A stretch of DNA of 64,000 nt from Prosopocoilus inquinatus (lineage: Eukaryota > Arthropoda > Insecta > Coleoptera > Lucanidae): positions 5,766,001-5,830,000 of the forward strand of contig CM069876.1 in the NCBI GenBank assembly GCA_036172665.1, written 5' to 3'. Shown piece after piece: positions 11,625 to 21,173 of this stretch (its first letter is position 1; every line of letters begins with the position of its first letter). Both the position numbers and the translations under genes were made by a program. The notes under the pieces are model-generated. The model was not told the DNA's origin. It saw nothing but the letters and a program-made list of their open reading frames with translations, and searched no databases.

Positions 11625-11950
11625 AGTGATGCGCCGACTCGTACTCGTTAAAAAAAGAATCGAGTCTGAACTCGAGTCTGGAACACGAGTCCAGTACTCG
11701 AGTCCAGAGTTAATAATGAGACTCGAAAACTAAGAGAATTCCAAATTCGAGTACGGGACTCGAATATCGAGTCGAGTCCCGTACTCGACTCCAACACTCG
11801 AGTTCAATACTCGAATTTGGAATTCTCTTAGTTTTCGAGTCTCATTATTAACTCTGGAACTCGAGTCTAGTCCTCAAGTCCAGTACTCAACTCCAGTAAT
11901 GCGATGAGACGTATATTTTCAAAAACGAATCACTCATGCGCAAAAAAATT
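11625..11950 (+). repeat. ACTCGAGT-rich transposon end (left)
   Basis: Starts TAGTGATGCGCCGACTCG and continues with many spaced copies of ACTCGAGT-like words. The far end at 20607-20764 finishes in inverted orientation (reverse complement TAGTGATGTGCCAACTCG). Flanks are TTCACGCG (11617-11624) and TTCACGTG (from 20765), an 8-bp near-match as expected for hAT-type target duplications. I infer two ends of one element that has since grown by nested insertion to 9.1 kb. Confidence 0.6.
11704..11857. repeat. Perfect 50-bp inverted repeat (hairpin)
   Basis: 11704-11753 is the exact reverse complement of 11808-11857 by eye; the 54-bp spacer contains a further ACTCGA palindrome (CGGGACTCGA ... TCGAGTCCCG). 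Transcribed, it would fold into a long hairpin. It lies inside the ACTCGAGT-rich end. Confidence 0.9.
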
Positions 11951-12045
11951 CAAGCGTAACTTCAAATCGAATCTTAGACCGACGGCACATTGAAGGCAAC
12001 ACAGACTAGCGTAATGCCCGGAGTTTTGTAACACATTTAGGTCCG

Positions 12046-12165
12046 ATTTTTCAATCACAAGTTAACCTAAACTTTCAGCTTATTTTCATAGTAACGGGTA
12101 CGAAGACAATTGTTACCATGGGAATAAACTGAAGGATAAAGTTGACTTGTGATTGAAAAAAAAAA
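12046..12165. mobile_element. Palindromic MITE related to the one at 61244
   Basis: The left half (TTTTTCAATCACAAGTTAAC ... TTCATAGTAAC) pairs with the right half (GTTACCATGG ... GACTTGTGATTGAAAAA), with about 50-bp arms. The arms and centre resemble the MITE at 61244-61371 (CACCATCACAGTTTAACTTT ... GTAGTAACAATTG), so both are probably one PIF/Harbinger-type family. The target duplication is not preserved on the A-rich right side. Confidence 0.65.
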
Positions 12166-12635
12166 AACGTAACACCGCACATTGTAGGTAGGAATAAGTT
12201 CTGCCTGCTGTATGTATACAATGTGTCCCCGGATACGAAAAAACAAAAGAATTTTCGAAATCAGATTTCATGTTTTGCAGTTCAGGTCTGCTTAGCTCGA
12301 AATAAATGTGTGTCAAATTTGACGTTGAATTTCTTCAAGGAAGTGGAATTAACACAAGAAGAAATAAAATCTGTGTAGGTAAAGCTGCCTTCATTTTAAA
12401 TTTAGGGAGATATGCCAAATTCCAACATTCCAGAAAGAAAAATTGTATTACGGAAAATTACTAATCACATATAAATAATATATCGGTAAAGTGGTAAAAT
12501 AAAAATGCCATCTACATGTTTATTGACCAAAATACAAATAAAAAGTGATTATTCAAATAATAGTCCACTCCTATTAGCATCGCGTTAATTTCTTACAACT
12601 GTACTGACATAGAATAAACTGGTCAAGTCGTTATT
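12166..12635. other. No recognisable gene
   Basis: AT-rich, with no motif I can support. Open frames here are short and unremarkable. Confidence 0.45.
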
Positions 12636-12745
12636 GGTTTGCAGTGAAAATTTCTAGCTACGTTTCTGCTGAAGAAGCCCCAAATAGAGCTGAAACACCT
12701 ATGCAGAGGCTGCTCGAGGTTTTCACCGCAATCAAAAACGACTTG
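12636..12745 (+). repeat. Repeat R, copy 1, with hammerhead-like core
   Basis: About 80% similar by eye to 19810-19925 and related to the reverse complement of 16690-16800. The core reads CTGAAGA (12669-12675), then AGC, a ten-base loop, GCT (12676-12691), then GAAAC (12692-12696). This is the order and spacing of hammerhead-ribozyme conserved bases around stem II. Outside it, GCAGTGAAAA (12641-12650) can pair with TTTTCACCGC (12720-12729). This could form a stem I-like closure, but it overlaps the expected cleavage site, so activity is doubtful in this copy. Confidence 0.6.
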
Positions 12746-13239
12746 CAAGTAAATTTTTTGTATTATATATATAGGGAAGGGCAAAAGTATGGAACCGGCT
12801 TAATATTTCGAAAACTGTTTGACGTATCTATTTAAAATTTGGTGTGTGATTCAGAGTCAATAAGACCTATATTATCAATTTATTTCAATTGTCTATCGGC
12901 TCTTGTTTCTGAGATCCAACGCCTACTTGTTTTTTTTTTAAATGACAACCTACTAATTTTTTTTCATTGGTTCGTTTAATTCTCTAAACGACCACATAAA
13001 AATAATTATCAATTACATAAGAAAATTTTCGAGAAAAAAACGTTTGAATGAAAAAGTTAGGAAAAATGGTTTATTGTTTGATATTCGACAAAAATTCTAG
13101 TTTTAACAAAAAATCTGTAAAACCACAATATTATGGGCTGTTTTTAAGATAGAACTAAAGAAAATTTTAATAAACATTGCCTTAAAAACATGAAAACAAA
13201 TACTGAATATCAGCGTAAACCATTTTTTCTTTTTCATTC
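12746..13239. other. No recognisable gene
   Basis: A/T-rich sequence with homopolymer runs. Nothing supportable. Confidence 0.4.
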
Positions 13240-14080
13240 AAACATTATTTTCTAGAAATTTTCTTATGCAATAGATATATATTTTTATGTATATATATTT
13301 TAAGCCTAACTAAGACCTGACGAATTGCTAGAAAAAAGTCGGAAAAATGTAAATAGAAAAAAAAAAGAAATGAAAAAACAAAAGGCGATCGAATAATGTT
13401 TCTAAATAAAAGGAAAAAGTAACACAGAAAATTCTTTGCGAAGAAGAAGAAACAAAACAAATTTCAGAAACAAAAGACGATCGCTTTAATTTTCAAAACA
13501 AGAAAATTAATCAAATAATAAAAATCGAAGACATAATTGTGTATTGTAAGTACCTTGGGAAGGATTTTCCTTCGAAAATTTGGAAAAAAAAACAACAAAT
13601 TTGAGAAAGAAAAGCAATCGCTTAAATTTAAACAATAAAAGATCAGTCAAAATAAAGAAAAAAATCTAACTCTGACATGGACAGAGACGAATTGAGAAAA
13701 TTTTAAGAATAAAATAAAATGGCACAAATAAAAGACGATCGACCGATCTTGCTAAAAAATAAACACGGAATGTTCTTTGCGCAAGCAACAAACAAAAAAC
13801 TAAAAAATTTCAGAAACAAAAGACAACCGTTTTAAAAAATGAAAGTATCTTAGGCGGGATTCTCGTCTTCGAAAATAAAAAAAAGAAGAATTGAGAAACA
13901 AAACGCGATCGCTTAAATTTAAACCAAAAAGTTATTTAAGATTAAAAAAAAACTAACCCTGAAAAATCGATTGTTTAAAAAAAGGAAAAAGAAAAACAGA
14001 ATATTCTTTTTGCACGCAACAAACAAAAACAACAATAAATCTCACAAACAAAACAATCGTTCTAACTTAGATCAATGGTA
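13240..14080 (+). repeat. Degenerate purine-rich tandem repeat with GACGATCG motif
   Basis: The plus strand is strongly A-rich and carries recurring blocks: ACAGAAAATTCTTTGCG (about 13427), AACACGGAATGTTCTTTGCG (about 13764) and ACAGAATATTCTTTTTGCACG (about 14002). Each is followed by CAAACAAAAA and by CAAAAGACGATCGCTTTAA-like words (13474, 13600, 13734, 13818, 13900, 14053). Spacing of the main block is 337 then 238 bp, so the array is old and partly deleted. No coding potential. Confidence 0.6.
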
Positions 14081-14935
14081 CTAGACGTTAATGATAATAT
14101 AACGTCATCACGTTTCAATAAATTTAAAAGAAGCGAAAAACGAACGTGTAATATAAAAAAATGAGAATAAATCGTACCATTTAAAATATGCAGATGAATA
14201 AACAATTAACCAGATTAAAAACGATGTAATTATGAAGTAGAAAAAAAAACAAATGAATGAATAGGACGTTGAAATTGATATATTTCTAATTTCAAAGTGA
14301 ATCATTTTATTTTAATTAAATTCTCTCCTAATTCAAAAGGAATGCCACTTTGCATATTTTATTACGTTGAAAACTTTCGAGGTCAAATTCGGCACAAATT
14401 TTTTCGCACCAAGCAGATCTGTAAAGTATGAAATCTGAATTCAAAAATTTTTGGTCCGTTATACGTATCGCGAACTCAATCCGGGGACACACTGTATATT
14501 GTAACACGCAGCTGCCATCTAGTGGGCGATTACTTAATCTGGGCGATCTCATTTCAGTTTAGGGGGAGTACAAAAACAATCAACAGTATAATTCGTACGT
14601 TGCTAGACGTTAGACGTTCCTTTTGCTTACCAAACTCTTTTGTTTAAGAATTATTATTTTCTATGTTTTCTGAAGTGTAGTGATTTAAGTTTGTTAATGT
14701 ATGTTCTTTAATATACGGTAGAAGATATCCTACGAGTTATTTACCAAAGCTAGCCGAAACAAAACACCGCCCTTACAATATTTAATTCCTTGTCAATTTC
14801 TACTAATATCTCTTTACTATCTTTGATGTGTATTTACTCTAGGATTCCTAGAAATTCATTTTTTCAAATAAATAAAAAAGTCCTGTTGAAATTTTCAAGA
14901 AACAAACCAAATATAAAATTCCTTGTTGTTTAGCA
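14081..14935. other. No recognisable gene
   Basis: AT-rich. A doubled GACGTT word (TAGACGTTAGACGTT) lies near 14605. No gene or element end is supported. Confidence 0.4.
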
Positions 14936-15138
14936 GAAGCACTCGATTCTCATCAAGTGTTAATCGAAGTTTCACAAGTTGACCGAAAACCGACTCGATA
15001 CTTATATCAATCGGTATTTGTTCTTAAAATTGCAGTGTTCGAATTTGACTTCAAACTCCATTTCAGAGTTCTCCACTCGATTAAGTATTGCTAAGAATAG
15101 AATTTCACGAGTCCACAATTTGATTCGTCGGGGCATTT
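14936..15138 (+). repeat. Direct repeat flanking the 15141-20455 element, left copy
   Basis: AGAAGCACTCGATTCTCAT ... GGGCATTTTA. The same sequence, with a deletion of about 55 bp, occurs at 20458-20606 in the same orientation, immediately after the right end of the TIR element. Words such as ACCGAAAACCGACTCGATAC and AGTTTCACAAG are shared. Confidence 0.75.
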
Positions 15139-15528
15139 TAGGCCTAGTACATACTTGGATACAAAGTCGCGCAACTTTGTTTCATAGTCATGTTTCGCGA
15201 CTGTTTCGAAACATTTGCTAGACAAAATGTGATGTACCTCGAGTATTCGGGGACAAAAACCGCAGAATTTTTGTTTCCCATTTCAAATGGGAAACTTGAA
15301 ATAGTGTTGCGCAACATTTGAACGTGGGAGAAAAAAGATGAAGGTCACAAATTTCATAAATCTCGTTCACAATCAATCACCTTCGTATTTTATTGGCTCT
15401 GCTGTTTTTTTTTTTTAAATTATGTGGTCTCAAAAAAAAAAACTAGATTTACATGGTGCACCTTGCTTGTAACCTTGTAGGACGTCTTTTTAGTAGAGTA
15501 TAAAAATGGAATAATAAAAATAGATATA

Positions 15529-16203
15529 CAGGATGTTATCGAATAAGAAGACAATAATTATACCACGTAAAGACCACATTAAAGTATTACAATTTAACCT
15601 AATTTATCTACATGCAAAACTCTTTCGTTCCTGAGGTATAACCCCCTCCTCCCGTAACTTGAAAATAATATTTTCTCAAATATATCTATAACGGTTTGAC
15701 GTAGATCGTTGAAATTTGACATGCAGTATAAGTGAAATACAGGGATGGATATATCATATGGAAAATTGAGCGTCCTTCACCAGTTGCGTAGATCTGAGGA
15801 AATAGGTTATTATTTTAGTAAATAAGTTACTTATCGTCACTCTTTAAAGACTACTGAAACAAAAATTGAAATGTACGAATAAAATTGTACTAGAAATGAA
15901 CAAGTTCCATCTTCGTCAGATTAACCGTTTTCGAGATAATTAGGTCGAAAGATTTTATTGCAGCGAAAACTTGAAATTTCGAAAAGCTCTGACTTAACTT
16001 GAAAACGTTAGTTGGAATTTTATCTGTCAATTAATTTTTTGCGTAGTTCTTTTTATTAAAGTATGCTTTTCAAGTTGATTTTATAGGTTATATTACAGAA
16101 ACGAAAAAAATTGTATAGGTATAGATAAAATAGGTTAAATCGTAACATTTTAACGCCGTCTATACGTTGTGTAATTATTTTCATCCTATTCGATAACAGC
16201 CTG
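15529..16203. mobile_element. TA-flanked TIR element (675 bp)
   Basis: The left end CAGGATGTTATCGAATAAGA is matched by the right end read in reverse, CAGGCTGTTATCGAATAGGA, and similarity continues for about 40 bp (AATAATTAYACMACGT). TA on both sides (15527-15528 and 16204-16205) points to the Tc1/mariner superfamily. No transposase is recognisable. Confidence 0.75.
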
Positions 16204-16544
16204 TAGAAGATTTAATTAAAAAATAAAAATTGTAATTTCTGAAGTTGAAAAAGATTTATGGACTTTAAAACCCAACTTCGCCGAGAAAATAAATAGTTCA
16301 ATGTTTTGCTTTTCTTTTATTTTTAATTTTTTACTGAGCATGAGAACCATATCAAGCAGCGATGCTACAGGCAGCAATTCCAATATCGCTGGCCATGGCA
16401 GTACACATACCAAAGACTGAGGTTTGAATGACCGCAGCTTGTCATTCTAGACCACGAAGTTTAAGGCAAAATGACGTAAGCTCTTTTGATTCGATTGTTT
16501 AGAAATCGAGAAAAACTTTTTTTGACACATTTAGACACTGTTTA

Positions 16545-16800
16545 TCTAATGCATTAATGAATAGTTCAAATAGTGACATCCTAAGATTTCTTTTTGACCT
16601 GACATTGCATTAAGATTGACGAATTGAAGCCAGTTTGTTACATAATAAGTCATCCCATGCAAGCCGACCATGCTGGTTGTCAAGGCATAATAAAAATTTT
16701 GAAAAAATTTGTTACAATTCGTTTTTCATTGCAGTGGATCCGTCAAGCATCCTCTATATAGCTATTTCAACCTTATTTAAGGCTTTATTAGCAGAAGAAA
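16545..16800 (-). repeat. Repeat R, copy 3 (inverted)
   Basis: The reverse complement of this stretch matches 19810-20030, including GACCTGACATTGC, GTTACAA and GGATCCACTGCAATGAAAAA. Read on the minus strand it holds a decayed hammerhead-like core: CTAATAA, stem AGCCTT-AAAT-AAGGTT, GAAAT (about 16761-16792). Confidence 0.6.
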
Positions 16801-17179
16801 TTATTTCACCTGGTGGTAATCCCGCTGAGCTGTACCACAAGAGAAAATGTGTCTTTGCCATATATGTTCAAGTAATTCAACTGCACTAAAGTTTCCTTCC
16901 TCCCTTTCTTTTTTCCTTTTTCATTTTTAAAAATCACTATCTGCACTAATGCGAAGAATTTAAGATGTATTTATTTATTTTGAGCTTCTAACCTCACACT
17001 ACCAGACTGCAGGCCTGACGCCATGCTGGACAGATTACTTTAAAGCGGTGTCAAAGTGGCAATTTTTTGATATTGCCAAACGTAAACTCCAATTAGTTAA
17101 TCAGTAGATTTTTGTTTTGTGAAACAGCATCAAATTTTTAACACTGATTAAACTTAACGGTTGATTAGTTAATCAACGC
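16801..17179 (+). mobile_element. PIF/Harbinger element, right-end fragment
   Basis: Matches about 58595-58980 of the fuller Harbinger copy at 57711-59009: CTGGTGGTAATCCCGCTGAG, the AACTCCAATTAGTTAATCAG block and the palindromic GGTTGATTAGTTAATCAACG near its end. It stops at the TTAA used by the piggyBac element. The last 25 bp of the Harbinger end are not found on the other side, so the junction was rearranged. Confidence 0.8.
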
Positions 17180-17183
17180 TTAA

Positions 17184-19784
17184 CCCTTACCGCCCGTCTA
17201 CCTTAAAATTACATTACTGCCCGTCTGGGGTCACTTTTGACCCCAAACCTAAAATTGCGTTGGTTTGCTATAAAAAAACGTATTTTTCATGTTAATGTTT
17301 AAAGATATATATTGTTAAGTCTGTATGTGATAGTTATTAATAAACTTTAATAAACTAAATGTATATAAACTATATATACAAGCTAAACTATATAAACAAA
17401 ATGAATTTTAAAGCAAATTTATTTATGAGGTGAATACTTTGCTGTAGTAAATATATTAGTCTGAGCCACTGTCATTTAACGTTAAACTAGAACATGTAAA
17501 ACATAATATGCGCATTTCAAGGTGCTCCTTACAAACGAATTTACTGCACATATCACATAAAATATTTGTTTTTCTGTCTGCTTGCCGTGGACAAATCCTG
17601 CATCTTCCTCGTTTATTTTGTGGTAGGTCCGGGTGTTTGTATTGTTGAAGTAAGTTTCCAAACCCTGCATTTTCAATGGCCTTATGAATTTTCCTTGTCT
17701 TGGATTGGGGATATTGAATTCTATTTTCTATTTCTTGTTTTACTAATTCCTAGCCTAGTTCTAGTAAGAAGCGGCGTCTTCCAGTTTAATTTTTGTATGT
17801 ATTGTCAAGCTGAGAAATTAATACGTAAGCATTAATTCCAGCAAAATCCACAAGATCAAAAAATACTGCAACTGGACATCTTCTTGTCGATCTTTTTGTT
17901 GAATAGGTCCTAGCCATTTGATCTATAGTATCAACACCGAATTTAATGGAATTATAATTTAGTATTACCTCCGATTTTCTGTGCTCTTCGTCGGATACGT
18001 CAAATCTATTATGTTGAGTAGACAACAAAACTACAGCCTTTCCTTTTTTAGGAACGTAAGAAACTAATAATGTATTGTTGGCATAAGCAAAAACAGATGA
18101 TTTCTCTTCACGAAATTTTGACGGCAGCATACAGGAAGGAAGCTCTTTACGGTTTTTACGGACAGTTCCGACAAGAGTTAATTTTTGTTTCAATAATTCC
18201 TGCCCAAGACTGCAGCTAGTAAAGAAGTTATCAGTAGTGATATTGCGACCAGAGCCGTTTAGGTGCGTTACCAAATCTAACACCACCCACTTTCCTTGTT
18301 CCTGTTCCTTTGTGTTTCCTATTTTGCCAGAATATATTTGCAGGTTTGTAATGTATCGAGAGTCACAGTCTACAGCCATCCATATTTTTATACCATATTT
18401 TCCCGGCTTTGAAGGAATATAAACCTTGAAACCACATCTTCCTCTAAAAGTACACAGGTGTTCGTCCACAGTAATATTTGGACCTGGTATATAAGCATTC
18501 TTGCATTGACTAACGAACATATTAGTTATTTCAGCTATAGGTTCAATCTTGTTCTTAGCTGCTTCTTTTCTAACTTGTCGTGTACCTCTGTCATCAAATC
18601 GTATACAGCTAAGTATGCTCGTGAAACGATGTCTGGACATTGTAGCTCTAAAAATTGGATAACCGTACTTTTCTGACCAAATTTCTTTTAGATCTTTCCC
18701 GTGACCCTTCTGAATACCATAAAGCAAGCTTAGACCCAAAAATGCGAAAAACTCACTACATTGTAATTCCTTCCAATTTTTTAGGCTTGACTTCTTTTCC
18801 TTTTATTCATTTGCCCTTTCATTGATGTGCAAGCATATTTTTTCTATGATTTCGTTCGTCATAAATGCACAAAAGCAGTCTGTGCGAGTGGACAAATTTA
18901 AATGTTTTGATATACCAGGAATTTGTTTTATAATATTCCTTGACTGTGTCTTTTTACGTCCTGGCTCCATACTACTCCACTGTATTATTCCATCCTTGCT
19001 AATCCAAACTTCTTCATTCCCGTCTTCATTATCAGTATCTGAGCTGCTTAGATTTGCTGCATTTGCTTCGACTACCTGCAGTTCAATGAAATCTTCGTCT
19101 GCATCAGTACCATCGCTCTCGTTATCTATGATCTCAAAATCAGAATTGTATACATTCATCAAAGCTTGTTCTTCACTGTAGCCTCTTGCAAATTATAATC
19201 CGCCATAATAAATTTTCATATCACTTATCACTCAGTAAAATTTTGAATGAGAACGCTTCCCATGTAGCTACATTTATAAGTATTGACTATTGGCATGTTT
19301 CATGTTATAACTTGAATATGAATTATTACATGTTTGTGCATAATATTACACAAAATTACGAAACATACTGCGACACACAACGAACAAATCACAACTTGCA
19401 GAAACAGGAATAACTATAAGTTTATACCGAATCTTATTTCCAATTACAAAAGAATAAATTTCAACAACCAACTAACAAACCCCAACTTGTAAAAACATGA
19501 AATATTGCAAATTTATGCTAAACATCATTCCAAACTTCATAAAAACGTAGCTAAGAATTTATTACGTATTACCCACCTGGGGTCAAAATTAACCCCAAAC
19601 GCATATTTTGTGGCATAAATATGTGTTACTACAACAAAAACAAAAAAAAAACAATTGTGACGGTGTTCTATGAAGTTAGATAGAAGCATATCTAGGGGTG
19701 TAAGACAATACACCCGGAATAAACATAAAAAAATAGATTCTAGTTTAGGTGGGGTCAAAAAAGACCCCAGACGGGCGGCGAGGG
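17184..19784 (-). mobile_element. piggyBac-type DNA transposon (2.6 kb) in TTAA
   Basis: Flanked by TTAA at 17180-17183 and 19785-19788, the diagnostic piggyBac target. Ends are CCCTTACCGCCCGTCT (left) and, reversed from the right, CCCTCGCCGCCCGTCT. Subterminal palindromes built on GGGGTCA/TGACCCC occur at 17225-17245, 19577-19595 and 19751-19769. It encodes one piggyBac transposase on the minus strand, broken by stops and a frameshift. The element sits in a Harbinger fragment within repeat R. Confidence 0.92.
17456..19206 (-). pseudogene. piggyBac transposase (PGBD4-like)
   Basis: The frame reads from ATG at 19206-19204 to TAA at 17458-17456. It has one frameshift near 19180 and in-frame stops TAA 18803-18805, TAA 17786-17788 and a TAG near 17753. 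The acidic N-terminus carries the NSDFEI region. The catalytic core has three candidate aspartates: VDEHLCTFRGR, ITTDNFFTS and GVDTIDQM, corresponding to the DDD triad known in piggyBac. It ends in a cysteine-rich zinc domain (CRICPRQ ... CDMCSKFVCKEH ... CFTC, about 17485-17600) that binds element ends in this family. The enzyme cuts and pastes DNA at TTAA without leaving a footprint. Domain order and total length (about 580 codons) are normal, so decay is recent to moderate. Confidence 0.93.
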
Positions 19785-19788
19785 TTAA

Positions 19789-20030
19789 GCTACAAGTCGT
19801 TTTGCTTTGGAGTGGAACTCTCGAGCTACGCTTCTGCCGATGAAGCCCAAATAGGACTGAAACAGCAGCACAGAGGATGCTCGAGGCGTCCACTGCAATC
19901 AAAAACGATTTGTAACAAATTTTTGAATGCATTAATGTTGGCGCTTGTCTTTTTACTATTCTAATAAGCAATGTCAGGTCAAAAAGCGATAGTAAGATGT
20001 CGCTATTTTATCTGTTCATTATTCTAATAA
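19789..20030 (+). repeat. Repeat R, copy 2, with hammerhead-like core
   Basis: Similar to 12636-12745 and inverted relative to 16545-16800. The core reads CCGATGA (CTGANGA with one change), stem AGCCC-AAATA-GGACT with one mismatch, then GAAAC (about 19838-19863). Further on, GCGTCCACTGC supplies a GTC of the kind cut by hammerheads. It directly abuts the TTAA of the piggyBac element. Confidence 0.6.
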
Positions 20031-20380
20031 GCTTCAAACAAGAAATATTGGGAAAAATGACCATTAATTTATTTAAAACTAAAAACAAAAGGGAGTCGCA
20101 AAACATTCGGATGTAAATAACTAAATTACTATTCACTTGACACGCAAATGGTAAAATTCATATTAATTATTGCGTTTAACGGTAAATTTCCAATTTTATA
20201 GAAAATGTCGTTTACGTCGGCGTCGTTTTGCATTGAACGAACATACATCCGGATAGGTGGGCTAAATGTTTATTGCGAATCGATTGGTTCTTTCAAAGAA
20301 ACCAACCAATCAAAAACAGTCAGCAAGAAATATTTTGCGTATTCAGAACTAAGCTTGTGGACATGCGATAATGTATAGAA
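20031..20380. other. No gene; small hairpin
   Basis: Contains a hairpin GATTGGTT ... AACCAATC at about 20282-20310. No coding region. Confidence 0.45.
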
Positions 20381-20457
20381 ACAGTTTCGATACTTTGTCT
20401 CGCAACAATGTTTCGCGATTGTAGCGCGACTTTGTATCTAAGTATGTACTAGGCCTA

Positions 20458-20606
20458 AGAAGCACTCAATTCTCATTTCAAGTGTTAATCGAAGTTTCAC
20501 AAGACTACCGAAAACCGACTCGATACTTATATCAATCGATTAAGTATTGTTAAGAATAGAATCTCACGAGTCCACGATTTAACTCTTCGCGGCATTTTAA
20601 AGTACT
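20458..20606 (+). repeat. Direct repeat flanking the 15141-20455 element, right copy
   Basis: Shorter copy of 14936-15138 in the same orientation, starting AGAAGCACTCAATTCTCAT and ending GCGGCATTTTA, then running directly into ACTCGA-rich sequence. Confidence 0.75.
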
Positions 20607-20764
20607 CGAATAAAAAAACACTCGATTCCGGTACTCGAGTAAGAAAATACTCGATTCCAGCACTCGAATTCTGTACTCGAGTTTCAAAAGTTCAGTACTC
20701 GAGTTACTCGAGTACCGTAAAGAATCGAGACCGGTACCGAATTTACTCGAGTTGGCACATCACT
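20607..20764 (-). repeat. ACTCGAGT-rich transposon end (right)
   Basis: Spaced ACTCGAGT words finishing in GAGTTGGCACATCACTA, the inverted counterpart of the 11625 end, followed by TTCACGTG. Confidence 0.6.
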
Positions 20765-20930
20765 ATTCACGTGTAAAACGTTGCCTTCTGAATTGCATTT
20801 AAGTGCTGCATTTTTATTTGGTTTGTCAAAATGACATTAACGTAAAAATGACAAAGGAAGTTCTTTTTGAAGCACGCTTCAATCAACAACTATTTTGAGT
20901 GTAGTCGGTTTTTGTGATTACGATGGTACT
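20765..20930. repeat. Right arm of the inverted repeat matching 11470-11624
   Basis: GTAGTCGGTTTTTGTGATTA and neighbouring sequence mirror the left arm; see that entry. Confidence 0.6.
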
Positions 20931-21173
20931 ATTTGCTCTTGCTTACCATTCCGCGGTTCCGATGCACTGAACTGTTAATGAATAAGAGGAGAAGGATTTC
21001 AGTGCCAACGCTCTCTTTTCGCAGAGATTACTGTGGGCGGGGCAGTCCGAGCATTAAATTTTCTTATTGGTCGCGGAACAAGTGGCCCGAGTTCTTTTCC
21101 CTGATTATAACTGTGCAGTTATGATTTATTGATGTTCAGATAAAAAAAAATATTAATAGAGTCAGAATCTATT
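20931..21173. other. No recognisable gene
   Basis: Short stretch between the layered block and the PLE. No motif recognised. Confidence 0.4.

Larger units (their letters stand above)
15141..20455. mobile_element. TIR-bounded element (5.3 kb) with nested insertions
   Basis: The left end GGCCTAGTACATACTTGGAT, then ACAAAGTCGCGC, is inverted at the right (GCGCGACTTTGTATCTAAGT, then ATGTACTAGGCC). TA flanks both sides (15139-15140 and 20456-20457). No transposase of its own is visible. The interior holds a MITE, two inverted copies of repeat R, a Harbinger right end and a piggyBac element, so most of the length is secondary insertion. Confidence 0.7.

Noticed and set aside
13245..13460. Phe-rich minus-strand frame as a membrane protein
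   Set aside because: Produced by the purine-rich tandem array; low complexity with no start context or homology signal.
17482..17676. Separate 64-aa gene at the piggyBac 3' end
   Set aside because: Wrong frame; the piggyBac frame here encodes the C-terminal cysteine-rich domain.
19537..19971. 144-aa minus-strand frame
   Set aside because: Crosses the piggyBac end, TTAA and repeat R, so it is a chance frame over a junction.
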